Shown here piece by piece: positions 1-5,952 of a stretch of DNA of 7,055 bases (within the stretch, counting starts at the first letter, position 1; each line of letters starts with the position of its first letter). Position numbers and translations under genes: made by a program. Origin of the DNA: Spirochaetota bacterium (GTDB taxonomy: Bacteria; Spirochaetota; JAGLSM01; JAKPMW01); contig JAKPMW010000090.1 of the NCBI GenBank assembly GCA_029548715.1, forward strand, positions 1-7,055, read 5' to 3'. The notes under the pieces were generated by a model. It saw only the letters and a program-made list of their open reading frames with translations, had not been told where the DNA came from and did no database searches.

Positions 1-152
1 ACGATGTTGAGCCGGGCGGACAAATCACGCATCAGTTTGCCCGCGCCCCCCTCGTTGCCCCGGGCAATCAGAAGCCGGCCCCCCACCGGGCGACGGCACG
101 TCTTGAGAAATTCGAGGACAGCATTTTTTCCGTATATGACATTTTTTTTCAT
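1..152 (-). CDS. rlmB: TrmH/SpoU-family 23S rRNA 2'-O-methyltransferase, N-terminal fragment (RlmB-like)
   Basis: Only the first 50 or so codons are present; the gene runs off the left edge. The product begins MKKNVIYGKNAVLEFLK, and the YGKNAVLEFL stretch matches the start of the small substrate-binding domain that precedes the SPOUT methyltransferase domain in RlmB/TrmH proteins. Known members of this family methylate the 2'-O of a guanosine in 23S rRNA (G2251 in E. coli) using S-adenosylmethionine. The catalytic knot domain is outside the window, so the exact target cannot be assigned and another SpoU paralogue is possible. The ATG overlaps the cysS stop codon as ATGA, and a GGGAGAG ribosome-binding site sits about 6 nt upstream inside cysS, which indicates translational coupling. 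Codons 2-4 form a run of eight A residues. Confidence 0.75.
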   Translation of the reverse strand, partial: MKKNVIYGKNAVLEFLKTCRRPVGGRLLIARGNEGGAGKLMRDLSARLNI

Positions 153-1573
153 GATCGTCTCTCCCAGACAGTCCCCTGCGGAGTATCCTTGAGGACGATT
201 CCCTTTGCGGCCAGCTCATCGCGGATGCGATCACTCTCGGCAAAATTTTTCGCTGCACGGGCCTGATTCCGCGCGGCAATCAAACCTTCAATCTCCTGGT
301 CCAGGCCCTCTCCAGAGCCAAAATCGAGCACGTTGAGCACTTCATCCAGGCGCCTGAAACTCGCAAGCACAGCATCAGCACTCCCTTGCTCCAGGGGGAA
401 GTGTTCGCGAATCCGCGGGAGCACCGGGAAAACGGCTGCCATGGCCTCACTGATATTGAGATCATCTTCAATCGCAGCCGTAAACCCGGCAAGCATGGCG
501 CCGAGAATCGCGCTCACTGCCGCAGCCTGCCCGGAAGGAGCACTGTTCCCCAAAGAATCAGGACCGACAAAACGGGACACATCCGACAAAAAAGTATCCA
601 GTCTGGCCAGGGCGGCCTTTGCGGCCTCCAGCCCCTGCTCGGAAAAATTCAGGGTCTTGCGGTAATGGGTTGAAAGCAGCAGGTAGCGGATGACACGGGC
701 CGACCAGCCCCTGCCCACAAGCTCGCGAAACGTGTAAAAATTGCCTTTTGATTTTGACATCTTTTCGCCATCAACCAGCAGCCAGGCACAGTGCAGCCAT
801 GTTCGCACAAAAGGCTTCCCCGTAGCAGCCTCGCTCTGGGCAATCTCGTTTTCATGATGCGGGAACATATTGTCGATCCCGCCGGTATGGATATCCATGG
901 TCTCGCCCAGGTACTTCATGCTCATGGCCGAGCATTCGATATGCCAGCCAGGCCGCCCCCTTCCGAAGGGCGAATCCCAGACCACACTCCCGTCCCTGTC
1001 GGTGTATCCTTTCCAGAGAACAAAATCGGACACGTGTTCTTTTTCGTATTCGTCGCTGTCAACCCGTCCCGACGCACCGGCCACAAGTCCTTCACGGTCA
1101 AGATGGGCGAGTTTTCCATACTCACGGAAGCGCTCGATACTGAAATAGACCGATCCGTCCTTCTGGTAGGCAAAGCCCCTCTCAAGCAGCGTCTGGATCA
1201 GGCTGATCATCTCGGGGATGTGCCGGGTTGCCTCGGGATACACCGAGGCGGGCATGATTCCAAGCGCCCTGACATCCTCAAAAAACGCGTCCTTGTAAAT
1301 TTTCGTATACTCGTCGAGCGGCATGCCTTTGGCTATCGAATTACGGATCGTCTTGTCGTCCACATCTGTCAGGTTCATGACCTGGGTTACTTCGTACCCG
1401 GCAAAGCGCAAAACCCGGTGCAACAGATCCTCAAAAATGTAGGCCCTGAAATTTCCGATATGGGCATAGTCGTAAACTGTCGGACCGCACGTGTACATGC
1501 TTGCCTTGCCTGAAACAAGGGGTACAAACGGCTCAGTCTTGCGGGTCAATGTATTGTACAACCGTACAGCCAT
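149..1573 (-). CDS. cysS: Cysteinyl-tRNA synthetase (CysRS)
   Basis: The product is a class Ia aminoacyl-tRNA synthetase that charges tRNA-Cys with cysteine in the cytoplasm. Counted from the chosen start it has 474 residues, close to the usual 460-480. The HIGH-type motif is HIGN at residues 38-41, within the CGPTVYD...HIGNFR block. The KMSKS loop is exact at 271-275. The four expected zinc ligands are present: C29, C214 (in WHIECSAM), H239 and E243 (in FPHHENEIAQSE). The C-terminal end (RNQARAAKNFAESDRIRDEL ... DTPQGTVWE) is the standard CysRS tail. Two adjacent ATG codons exist (1576 and 1573). The GAGGAGG ribosome-binding site at 1586-1580 lies 3 nt from the first and 6 nt from the second, so the second is preferred; the first would add one Met. 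An in-frame TTG at 1699 is rejected because the extension crosses the terminator hairpin. It is followed by rlmB with a 4-nt overlap. Confidence 0.97.
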   Translation of the reverse strand: MAVRLYNTLTRKTEPFVPLVSGKASMYTCGPTVYDYAHIGNFRAYIFEDLLHRVLRFAGYEVTQVMNLTDVDDKTIRNSIAKGMPLDEYTKIYKDAFFEDVRALGIMPASVYPEATRHIPEMISLIQTLLERGFAYQKDGSVYFSIERFREYGKLAHLDREGLVAGASGRVDSDEYEKEHVSDFVLWKGYTDRDGSVVWDSPFGRGRPGWHIECSAMSMKYLGETMDIHTGGIDNMFPHHENEIAQSEAATGKPFVRTWLHCAWLLVDGEKMSKSKGNFYTFRELVGRGWSARVIRYLLLSTHYRKTLNFSEQGLEAAKAALARLDTFLSDVSRFVGPDSLGNSAPSGQAAAVSAILGAMLAGFTAAIEDDLNISEAMAAVFPVLPRIREHFPLEQGSADAVLASFRRLDEVLNVLDFGSGEGLDQEIEGLIAARNQARAAKNFAESDRIRDELAAKGIVLKDTPQGTVWERRS

Positions 1574-1579
1574 CATCGT

Positions 1580-1586
1580 CCTCCTC
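1580..1586 (-). promoter_or_regulatory. Shine-Dalgarno of cysS
   Basis: On the minus strand GAGGAGG precedes tandem ATGATG. The spacer is 3 nt to the upstream ATG (1576) and 6 nt to the downstream one (1573). Normal spacing favours the downstream start. The site also argues against the longer in-frame extension starting at 1699. Confidence 0.8.
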
Positions 1587-1634
1587 GGATTCAGGCACCA
1601 GCCAGTGACGGACATCAGCGTCACATAAAGGTAC

Positions 1635-1671
1635 AAAAAAGTGCGCTGCCGTATACCATACGACAGCGCAC
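1635..1671 (-). terminator. Rho-independent terminator
   Basis: On the minus strand, GTGCGCTG pairs with CAGCGCAC (8 bp). A U-G wobble and CGTA/TACG extend this to 13 bp around a TGGTA loop (hairpin 1671-1641), followed immediately by TTTTTT (1640-1635). The plus strand has no T-run after the hairpin, so the terminator works only in the direction of the genes. It stands 62 nt before the cysS start and about 205 nt after the regulator's stop codon. It could end the predicted small RNA, the upstream operon, or both. If transcription of cysS starts upstream of it, it would act as an attenuator. Confidence 0.9.
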
Positions 1672-1709
1672 CAAAGGGATTGGATCGGAGAATTATCAAA
1701 AACCCGCAC
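1635..1709 (-). ncRNA. Predicted sigma-54-dependent small RNA, about 75 nt
   Basis: This is inferred from a promoter and a terminator placed close together. A consensus sigma-54 promoter predicts a start near 1709-1710, and a strong intrinsic terminator ends in a U-tract at 1635. The transcript would be about 75 nt: a 38-nt, mostly single-stranded 5' part, a 31-nt hairpin and a U6 tail, which suits an Hfq-type riboregulator. The 5' part holds UUCUCC, complementary to purine-rich ribosome-binding sites and a plausible seed. A short GGGUU/AAUCC pairing might close a small 5' hairpin. I see no credible ORF: the only GTG frame at the 5' end stops after five codons. I recognise no known RNA family here. 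The main alternative is an attenuated 5' leader of cysS. Nothing here shows that it is expressed. Confidence 0.55.
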
Positions 1710-1719
1710 TCACCTTTAT

Positions 1720-1736
1720 AGCAAGCAGTGTGCCAG
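1720..1736 (-). promoter_or_regulatory. Sigma-54 (RpoN) -24/-12 promoter
   Basis: The minus strand reads CTGGCACACTGCTTGCT. The -24 element TGGCAC is at 1735-1730 and the -12 element TTGC at 1724-1721, with the exact 5-nt spacer (GG-N10-GC) of the RpoN consensus. Transcription should start near 1709-1710, towards cysS. All invariant positions match. The gene immediately upstream encodes a sigma-54 activator with an intact GAFTGA loop, and repeated palindromic boxes lie at enhancer distance upstream. The next genetic elements downstream are the terminator at 1671-1635 and then cysS. Confidence 0.85.
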
Positions 1737-1737
1737 C

Positions 1738-1745
1738 TTTGGCCA
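1738..1745. repeat. TTTGGCCA box next to the -24 element
   Basis: A single TTTGGCCA copy lies 2 nt upstream of the sigma-54 promoter, at about -29 to -36. It matches the boxes at 1823, 1858 and 1866. It is too close for normal enhancer action through DNA looping, so it may be a repressing or fine-tuning site, or a chance match. Confidence 0.4.
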
Positions 1746-1813
1746 ATGTCGCTATTTTATTATTGCTTGTATTTAGATAAGTTACGAAATAACAGATTGT
1801 AGCAGGACAGGTC

Positions 1814-1831
1814 ATGGCGAAATTTGGCCAT
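1814..1831. promoter_or_regulatory. Palindromic operator / upstream activating site 1
   Basis: ATGGCGAAATTTGGCCAT is an 18-bp near-perfect palindrome (16 of 18 positions symmetric; only the G/G pair flanking AAATTT breaks it). Its centre is about 113 nt upstream of the predicted sigma-54 start, the usual distance for an enhancer bound by an NtrC-type dimer. One arm contains the TTTGGCCA box. That the adjacent response regulator binds here is inference. Confidence 0.6.
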
Positions 1832-1848
1832 TTTTTGTTACACTTGCC

Positions 1849-1873
1849 TGGCTATTATTTGGCCATTTGGCCA
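1849..1873. promoter_or_regulatory. Palindromic operator / upstream activating site 2 (double)
   Basis: Two overlapping inverted repeats share the middle box: TGGC-N9-GCCA at 1849-1865, similar to site 1 with one more spacer base, and TGGCCATTTGGCCA at 1860-1873. TTTGGCCA occurs twice in tandem (1858 and 1866). The cluster begins 4 nt after the regulator's stop codon and is centred about 150 nt upstream of the predicted sigma-54 start. Clustered dimer sites of this type are typical of cooperative NtrC-family enhancers. Confidence 0.6.
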
Positions 1874-1877
1874 CAAA

Positions 1878-3230
1878 TTAACCAATCCCGAGTCGCTTCA
1901 TCTTGGACCGGAGCGAGCTTCTCCCCAATTGCAGCACCTCGGCGGCCCGGCTGACATTGCCCGAACAGTAGGTGAGGGCCCCCTCGATCACACGCCTTTC
2001 GATCTCGTCAAGCGATACCGGCCGGTCAAACCCCACCGCCAGATGAAGCCGCCCGTCCTCCAGGGGCACAGATTCCTCGGGCCTTTCCACCAGACCATGC
2101 TCAAGCTGCACAAAGTCCAGCTCGGCTCCCCGGGCCAGAATCATTTCACGCTCGACAACGTTTTTCAGCTCCCGGATATTTCCCGGCCATGCGTAGCGCT
2201 CAAGCCGCCTGATGCCTGCTTCGGTGATCACAAAATTTCTGTGATTATGCTTTTGCCTGGATATGAAATATCTGGCCAGAAGCACCACATCCCCCGTCCG
2301 CTCCCTGAGCGGGGGGAGATGAATATTGAGGACATTGACGCGAAAATACAGATCCTTGCGAAAGCGCAATTCATCAACCTCTTTTTGCAGGTCCTTGTTG
2401 GTCGCACAGACGATTCGCACATCCACGTCGATCTCGCCCCCGCCCACACGGTGCACCCTCCTTGTTTCAAGAAACCTGAGCAGGCTGGTCTGCAGCCGTA
2501 CCTCCATGTCCCCGATCTCGTCGAGAAAGACCGTTCCCCCATTGGCCCTCTCAAAAACTCCCTTTTGCTGCCTGTCCGCCCCGGTAAAGGCGCCTTTTTC
2601 GTGACCAAAAAATTCGCTTTCTATCAGGGATTCGGGAATGCTGGAGCAGTTAATGGGGATAAAGGCCTCCTGTGAACGACGGCCCTGCATGTGAACATGC
2701 CGCGCAACCAGTTCCTTGCCGGTTCCCGTCTCACCGGTCACCAGAACAGTCACATCCGGGTTGGCCGCCGCCCGCTCGATGAGCGAGCGGACTTCCTGGA
2801 TGGCCTCCGACTCCCCGATGATGGGATAGTTCCCCGAATCCCGGTACATCGAAAGTTCGCTCTGCTGCCTGCTGGACTTGAGTGATTTTTCGATGGCAAA
2901 AACCAGCTCGTCATTGTGCACGGGCTTGAGAAAGTACTCCTCGGCCCCAAGCCGGATGCACTCAATGGCTGTCCGCACATCCTCCATCCCTGTCATCATG
3001 ATGATGGCTGTTTCGGGCCAGCGCTTGCGAATCTCTCCAAGCAAATCCACGCCAGAGCCATCCTGAAGAAAAACATCCAGCAAGACCACATCAAAGCTTT
3101 CCAGCTCAAGAGCCACCCGGGCCTGTCCCAGGCCATACACTGCCTTGACCAGATAATTGCGCAGGCGCAGCATCTCTGCAATCCTGTCGCAAAACTCCGT
3201 CTCGTCATCCAGGACCAGTATTTTCCGCAT
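1878..3230 (-). CDS. NtrC-family sigma-54-dependent response regulator
   Basis: The 450-residue product is a complete three-domain enhancer-binding protein. The receiver (about 1-120) has acidic residues D8/D9, phospho-acceptor D52 (VVLLDVF), T80 and K102 (LKP). The AAA+ sigma-54 interaction domain (about 135-365) has Walker A GETGTGKE at 166-173, the sigma-54-contacting GAFTGA loop at 213-218, Walker B FLDE ending at 238, and the RFRKDLYFRVNVL and LPPLRER blocks. The C-terminus (about 408-450) is a Fis-type helix-turn-helix (GNVSRAAEVLQLGRSSLRSKMKRLGI). When phosphorylated it should remodel RpoN-RNA polymerase by ATP hydrolysis. The start has a GGGGAG site 5 nt upstream, and the gene follows the CYTH gene by 12 nt. 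No histidine kinase is in view, so the input signal is unknown. A sigma-54 promoter and palindromic boxes lie directly downstream, making it their likely regulator. I cannot assign a named orthologue. Confidence 0.95.
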   Translation of the reverse strand: MRKILVLDDETEFCDRIAEMLRLRNYLVKAVYGLGQARVALELESFDVVLLDVFLQDGSGVDLLGEIRKRWPETAIIMMTGMEDVRTAIECIRLGAEEYFLKPVHNDELVFAIEKSLKSSRQQSELSMYRDSGNYPIIGESEAIQEVRSLIERAAANPDVTVLVTGETGTGKELVARHVHMQGRRSQEAFIPINCSSIPESLIESEFFGHEKGAFTGADRQQKGVFERANGGTVFLDEIGDMEVRLQTSLLRFLETRRVHRVGGGEIDVDVRIVCATNKDLQKEVDELRFRKDLYFRVNVLNIHLPPLRERTGDVVLLARYFISRQKHNHRNFVITEAGIRRLERYAWPGNIRELKNVVEREMILARGAELDFVQLEHGLVERPEESVPLEDGRLHLAVGFDRPVSLDEIERRVIEGALTYCSGNVSRAAEVLQLGRSSLRSKMKRLGIG

Positions 3231-3242
3231 GGACTCTCCCCT

Positions 3243-3791
3243 TCACTCCTGCAAGGACCGCAACAATGACGTGTAATAGCGGGGTTCAATATCCGAGTCC
3301 TGGATGCCAAGTTCGGCAAGCATGTTCCTGACGCGGGCCTCTGCCTCTTCAACGCCGGTCTCCTGTTCCACTATTGCCTCGATCTCGACAAACCCGCCCA
3401 GCCCCGACACTTCGGCCAGTTCGATGTGCATATCCGGACCAGCCGCCCACACCCTTCCCCGTTTTCGCTTTTCAAGCGCCAGTCGATACCCGAGGGAACG
3501 GGCAAACGCATCAAAGGCAAGAGGGGAGCTGACCGAAAACTCTATCTCGTCATTGACCTCAACCCCGTCCCTCATCGCCTTATGCTTGAGGGTAACAAGA
3601 TCACGTGCACAACCGGCTTCCGGAGAACCATCGTTCCGCAGGCGAAACGCCGTTTTTCCCGGCTCAGATTCTTTTTCGTAATAGGCATCCCGTTTGTCAA
3701 AGGCCTCCCCGGCTCCATAGCGTTTTCGTAAAACAGCGCCGAGCCCTTCGATGTCACTGACATGAGCCTTGATTTCAACCTCCCACGCCAT
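3243..3791 (-). CDS. CYTH-domain protein (class IV adenylate cyclase / thiamine triphosphatase superfamily)
   Basis: The 182-residue product fits a single CYTH triphosphate-tunnel domain. The N-terminal ExExK signature is E4-V-E6-I-K8. Further charged strands line up with the tunnel: FRLR (49-52), TLKHK (67-71), DEIEF (81-85), KRKRGR (108-113), HIELAEV (122-128) and GGFVEIE (132-138). Known members include CyaB-type class IV adenylate cyclases, thiamine triphosphatases and inorganic triphosphatases. All use divalent metal ions to act on a triphosphate, and sequence alone does not separate them here. The chosen ATG follows AAGGGGG and begins directly before the signature; the longer in-frame extension (to 3899) lies inside glgX and looks non-coding. 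It overlaps the glgX end by 17 nt and precedes the regulator by 12 nt. No signal peptide or membrane segment is visible, so it should be cytoplasmic. Confidence 0.88.
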   Translation of the reverse strand: MAWEVEIKAHVSDIEGLGAVLRKRYGAGEAFDKRDAYYEKESEPGKTAFRLRNDGSPEAGCARDLVTLKHKAMRDGVEVNDEIEFSVSSPLAFDAFARSLGYRLALEKRKRGRVWAAGPDMHIELAEVSGLGGFVEIEAIVEQETGVEEAEARVRNMLAELGIQDSDIEPRYYTSLLRSLQE

Positions 3792-5916
3792 TTTTGTCCC
3801 CCTTGTCCAAGCGCTGTGAAACAAGCACCAGGGCGGCCTGCATGCGCACCCGGACCCTGTCACCCGGAAGCAGCGGCTCGGCGCCATCCTGATGGACACG
3901 CCCGCGCGCGGTATCCGCCTTTATGTACCAGGCGCCATCCGGACTGGCGGGGAGTGTGCACCACCGGGGTCTCCCGCTCGAATTGAATACCGCGTAGATG
4001 GCGGGCTCTCTCCTGCCATTGACGACACATCCCGCGAGGAGAAAAGCCAGAAACGGCAACCCCGACTCGAACTCGGGCAGCCCCGGTTTCCGCCCATGCC
4101 AGGAAATGTCTGGGATCGGGCTCCCGCCCTCAGGTACTCCAGTGAAAAACCGGTCTCTCCGGAGTGAGGCAAAGCGCTTTCGTACACTGATCATCGCACG
4201 GCAAAATCCGACCTGTTCTTTCTCGCTTTCAGCCAGACTCCAGTCAACCCATGAGATCTCGTTATCCTGGCAATAGGCGTTGTTGTTGCCAAGCTGTGTC
4301 CGCAAAAATTCGTCGCCGGCCAGGAGCATCGGTGTCCCCTGTGAGAGCATCATGATCACAATCGCGTTGCGGGCCTGCCTCCGGCGCAAGCGCCTGACAC
4401 CCTTGCGCTCCGTCGGACCCTCTGTCCCGTGATTGCAGCTGATGTTGTGGTTTTCACCATCCCGATCATCTTCACCGTTGCCAAGATTGTGCTTGCGCTC
4501 GTAGCTGACCAGATCATGCAGGGTAAATCCGTCGTGACAGGTGACAAAATTTATGGAGTGCTGCGGGGACCTGCCGTCATCGGCATAGAGATCCGAACTC
4601 CCCGCAATCCGGGTCGCAAGCGGACCGGCAGATCCGGTATCCCCGCGCAAAAACCGGCGTACATCATCCCGATAGCGCCCGTTCCACTCGGCCCAGCGGC
4701 CCCAGGCGGGAAAACTCCCGACCTGGTACAACCCTGCCGCATCCCAGGCCTCGGCGATGATCTTGGTCGAGGCAAGGACCGGATCCTGGGCGATCTCTTC
4801 AAGCACCGGCGGATTGACAAGCACATTCCCCTGACTGTCCCTGCCAAGGACCGAAGCCAGGTCAAAGCGAAACCCGTCAACATGCATCTCGGCTACCCAG
4901 TAGTGCAGGCAGTCCATGATCAAACGCCGCACCCTGGGATGATTGCAGTTCATGGTATTGCCGCAGCCCGAATAATTGCGGTACCCGCCGGCCTCATCAA
5001 GCATGTAGTAGACATTGTTGTCCAGCCCCTTGAAGGAAATAACCGGGCCGCCGGCCCCACCCTCTCCCGTATGGTTAAAGACAACGTCGAGGATGACCTC
5101 CAGGCCTGCCTTGTGAAATTCGCGTACCATCTCGCGGAATTCATTGACCTGACCGCCCGTCAATGCACTGGAGGCATACGAGGCCTTGGGTGCAAAAAAG
5201 GCACAGGTGTTATACCCCCAGTAGTTGACCAGCCGCTCTCCGGTTTCGGGGTTGATCCGTACACCGGCTTCCTCGTCAAATTCATTGACCGGCATCAGTT
5301 CGACAGCGGTTACACCAAGACTGACCAGCCAGGGTATTTTTTCGGTCAACCCGCGAAAAGTCCCGGGATGCGCTGCTGCCGCACTGTGATGTATGGTATA
5401 CCCCCGCACATGCAGCTCATAGATGATTGTCTCTGACAGCGGCCGGTTAAGCGGTCTGTCTCCCTGCCAGTCAAACTCCCGTTCGGGAAGAAAGCAGCGC
5501 CGCAGGTAATCGGAGTGATGCGTACCGCGCCCCTCACGCACCAGCGGCCGGCCCCAGACCGCGCCCCCGGTAATCGCAACAGCCCAGGGATCGGAAAGCA
5601 CAATCCGCCTGTCAAAAAACAATCCCTGCGCGGGATCATGCGGCCCGTCAGCACGATATCCATAGCGTATGCCCTCGGGCAGGCCGCTGACCAGGGCATG
5701 CCAGACGTCTCCTGTCCTGTTTTGAACAGGGTCAAGCTCAAGCTCAAAGCAGGCATCCTGGATGCCGGACGCGAAAAACACGATGCTCAGCGAAACAGCG
5801 CCGGCGGACACAACCGAAAAATTGATCCCGGCTTCTGTCCTGGTTGCTCCAAGCGGAAGGGGATGCCCGCTCCATACAGCAAGCTTCACCCCGGAAAACT
5901 CGCATGTGCGATTCAT
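3775..5916 (-). CDS. glgX: Glycogen debranching enzyme GlgX (GH13 isoamylase type)
   Basis: The product (713 residues) hydrolyses alpha-1,6 branch linkages in glycogen or limit dextrins in the cytoplasm. An N-terminal CBM48/isoamylase-N region (about 15-110) precedes a GH13 barrel. Conserved regions are DVVFNH (277-282), GFRFDLASV (348-356) with nucleophile D352, IIAEAWD with acid/base E389, and TCHDG with H461/D462. The IIYELHVRGYT, YWGYN and HNLGNGEDDRDGENHN blocks are typical of GlgX/TreX. Length is near the usual 650-720. Tandem ATG codons occur at 5919 and 5916. GGAGG at 5925-5921 lies 1 nt from the first and 4 nt from the second, so the second is preferred. It follows the unknown 138-residue gene by about 36 nt and overlaps the CYTH gene start by 17 nt. 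No other glycogen gene (glgA, B, C or P) is in view. Confidence 0.95.
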   Translation of the reverse strand: MNRTCEFSGVKLAVWSGHPLPLGATRTEAGINFSVVSAGAVSLSIVFFASGIQDACFELELDPVQNRTGDVWHALVSGLPEGIRYGYRADGPHDPAQGLFFDRRIVLSDPWAVAITGGAVWGRPLVREGRGTHHSDYLRRCFLPEREFDWQGDRPLNRPLSETIIYELHVRGYTIHHSAAAAHPGTFRGLTEKIPWLVSLGVTAVELMPVNEFDEEAGVRINPETGERLVNYWGYNTCAFFAPKASYASSALTGGQVNEFREMVREFHKAGLEVILDVVFNHTGEGGAGGPVISFKGLDNNVYYMLDEAGGYRNYSGCGNTMNCNHPRVRRLIMDCLHYWVAEMHVDGFRFDLASVLGRDSQGNVLVNPPVLEEIAQDPVLASTKIIAEAWDAAGLYQVGSFPAWGRWAEWNGRYRDDVRRFLRGDTGSAGPLATRIAGSSDLYADDGRSPQHSINFVTCHDGFTLHDLVSYERKHNLGNGEDDRDGENHNISCNHGTEGPTERKGVRRLRRRQARNAIVIMMLSQGTPMLLAGDEFLRTQLGNNNAYCQDNEISWVDWSLAESEKEQVGFCRAMISVRKRFASLRRDRFFTGVPEGGSPIPDISWHGRKPGLPEFESGLPFLAFLLAGCVVNGRREPAIYAVFNSSGRPRWCTLPASPDGAWYIKADTARGRVHQDGAEPLLPGDRVRVRMQAALVLVSQRLDKGDKNGVGG

Positions 5917-5920
5917 CATC

Positions 5921-5925
5921 CCTCC
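5921..5925 (-). promoter_or_regulatory. Shine-Dalgarno of glgX
   Basis: GGAGG is followed by G and then ATGATG. A 1-nt spacer to the first ATG (5919) is too short for normal initiation, while 4 nt to the second (5916) is workable. This decides the start. Confidence 0.65.
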
Positions 5926-5952
5926 AGCCTGTCCACTATCCGTTCCGTACAG

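Larger units (their letters stand above)
1574..1877. other. Regulatory intergenic region between the response regulator and cysS
   Basis: This 304-nt gap has no supportable protein gene. It is visibly more AT-rich than the flanking genes, especially 1745-1880. In minus-strand order it contains the TTTGGCCA operator cluster, a stretch at 1746-1813 with no clear element, the sigma-54 promoter, the predicted small RNA with its terminator, and the cysS ribosome-binding site. I could not identify a convincing sigma-70 promoter for cysS. A TAAAAT hexamer on the minus strand near 1750-1755 is -10-like but lacks a good -35 partner. Confidence 0.8.

Noticed and set aside
791..1513. Plus-strand 240-codon open frame
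   Set aside because: It is antisense to the conserved core of cysS, with no domain or ribosome-binding site.
1574..1699. N-terminal extension of CysRS to a TTG at 1699 (516 residues)
   Set aside because: It runs through the terminator hairpin and U-tract, has no ribosome-binding site, and CysRS proteins normally start just before the conserved CGPTVYD region, as the ATG with GAGGAGG does.
1574..1710. T-box or cysteine-rich leader peptide controlling cysS
   Set aside because: There is no T-box-like UGGN antiterminator element, and the only short frame at the 5' end has five codons with no cysteine.
1741..1752. Second sigma-54 promoter on the plus strand (TGGCCAATGTCGC)
   Set aside because: The GG-to-GC spacing is 8 nt instead of 10, and no gene lies downstream in that direction.
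1824..2675. Plus-strand 283-codon open frame
   Set aside because: It starts in the operator region and is otherwise antisense to the AAA+ and Fis domains of the response regulator.
4429..5436. Plus-strand 335-codon open frame opposite glgX
   Set aside because: It lies entirely antisense to a gene with clear GH13 motifs; it is a typical GC-rich shadow frame with no recognisable domain.
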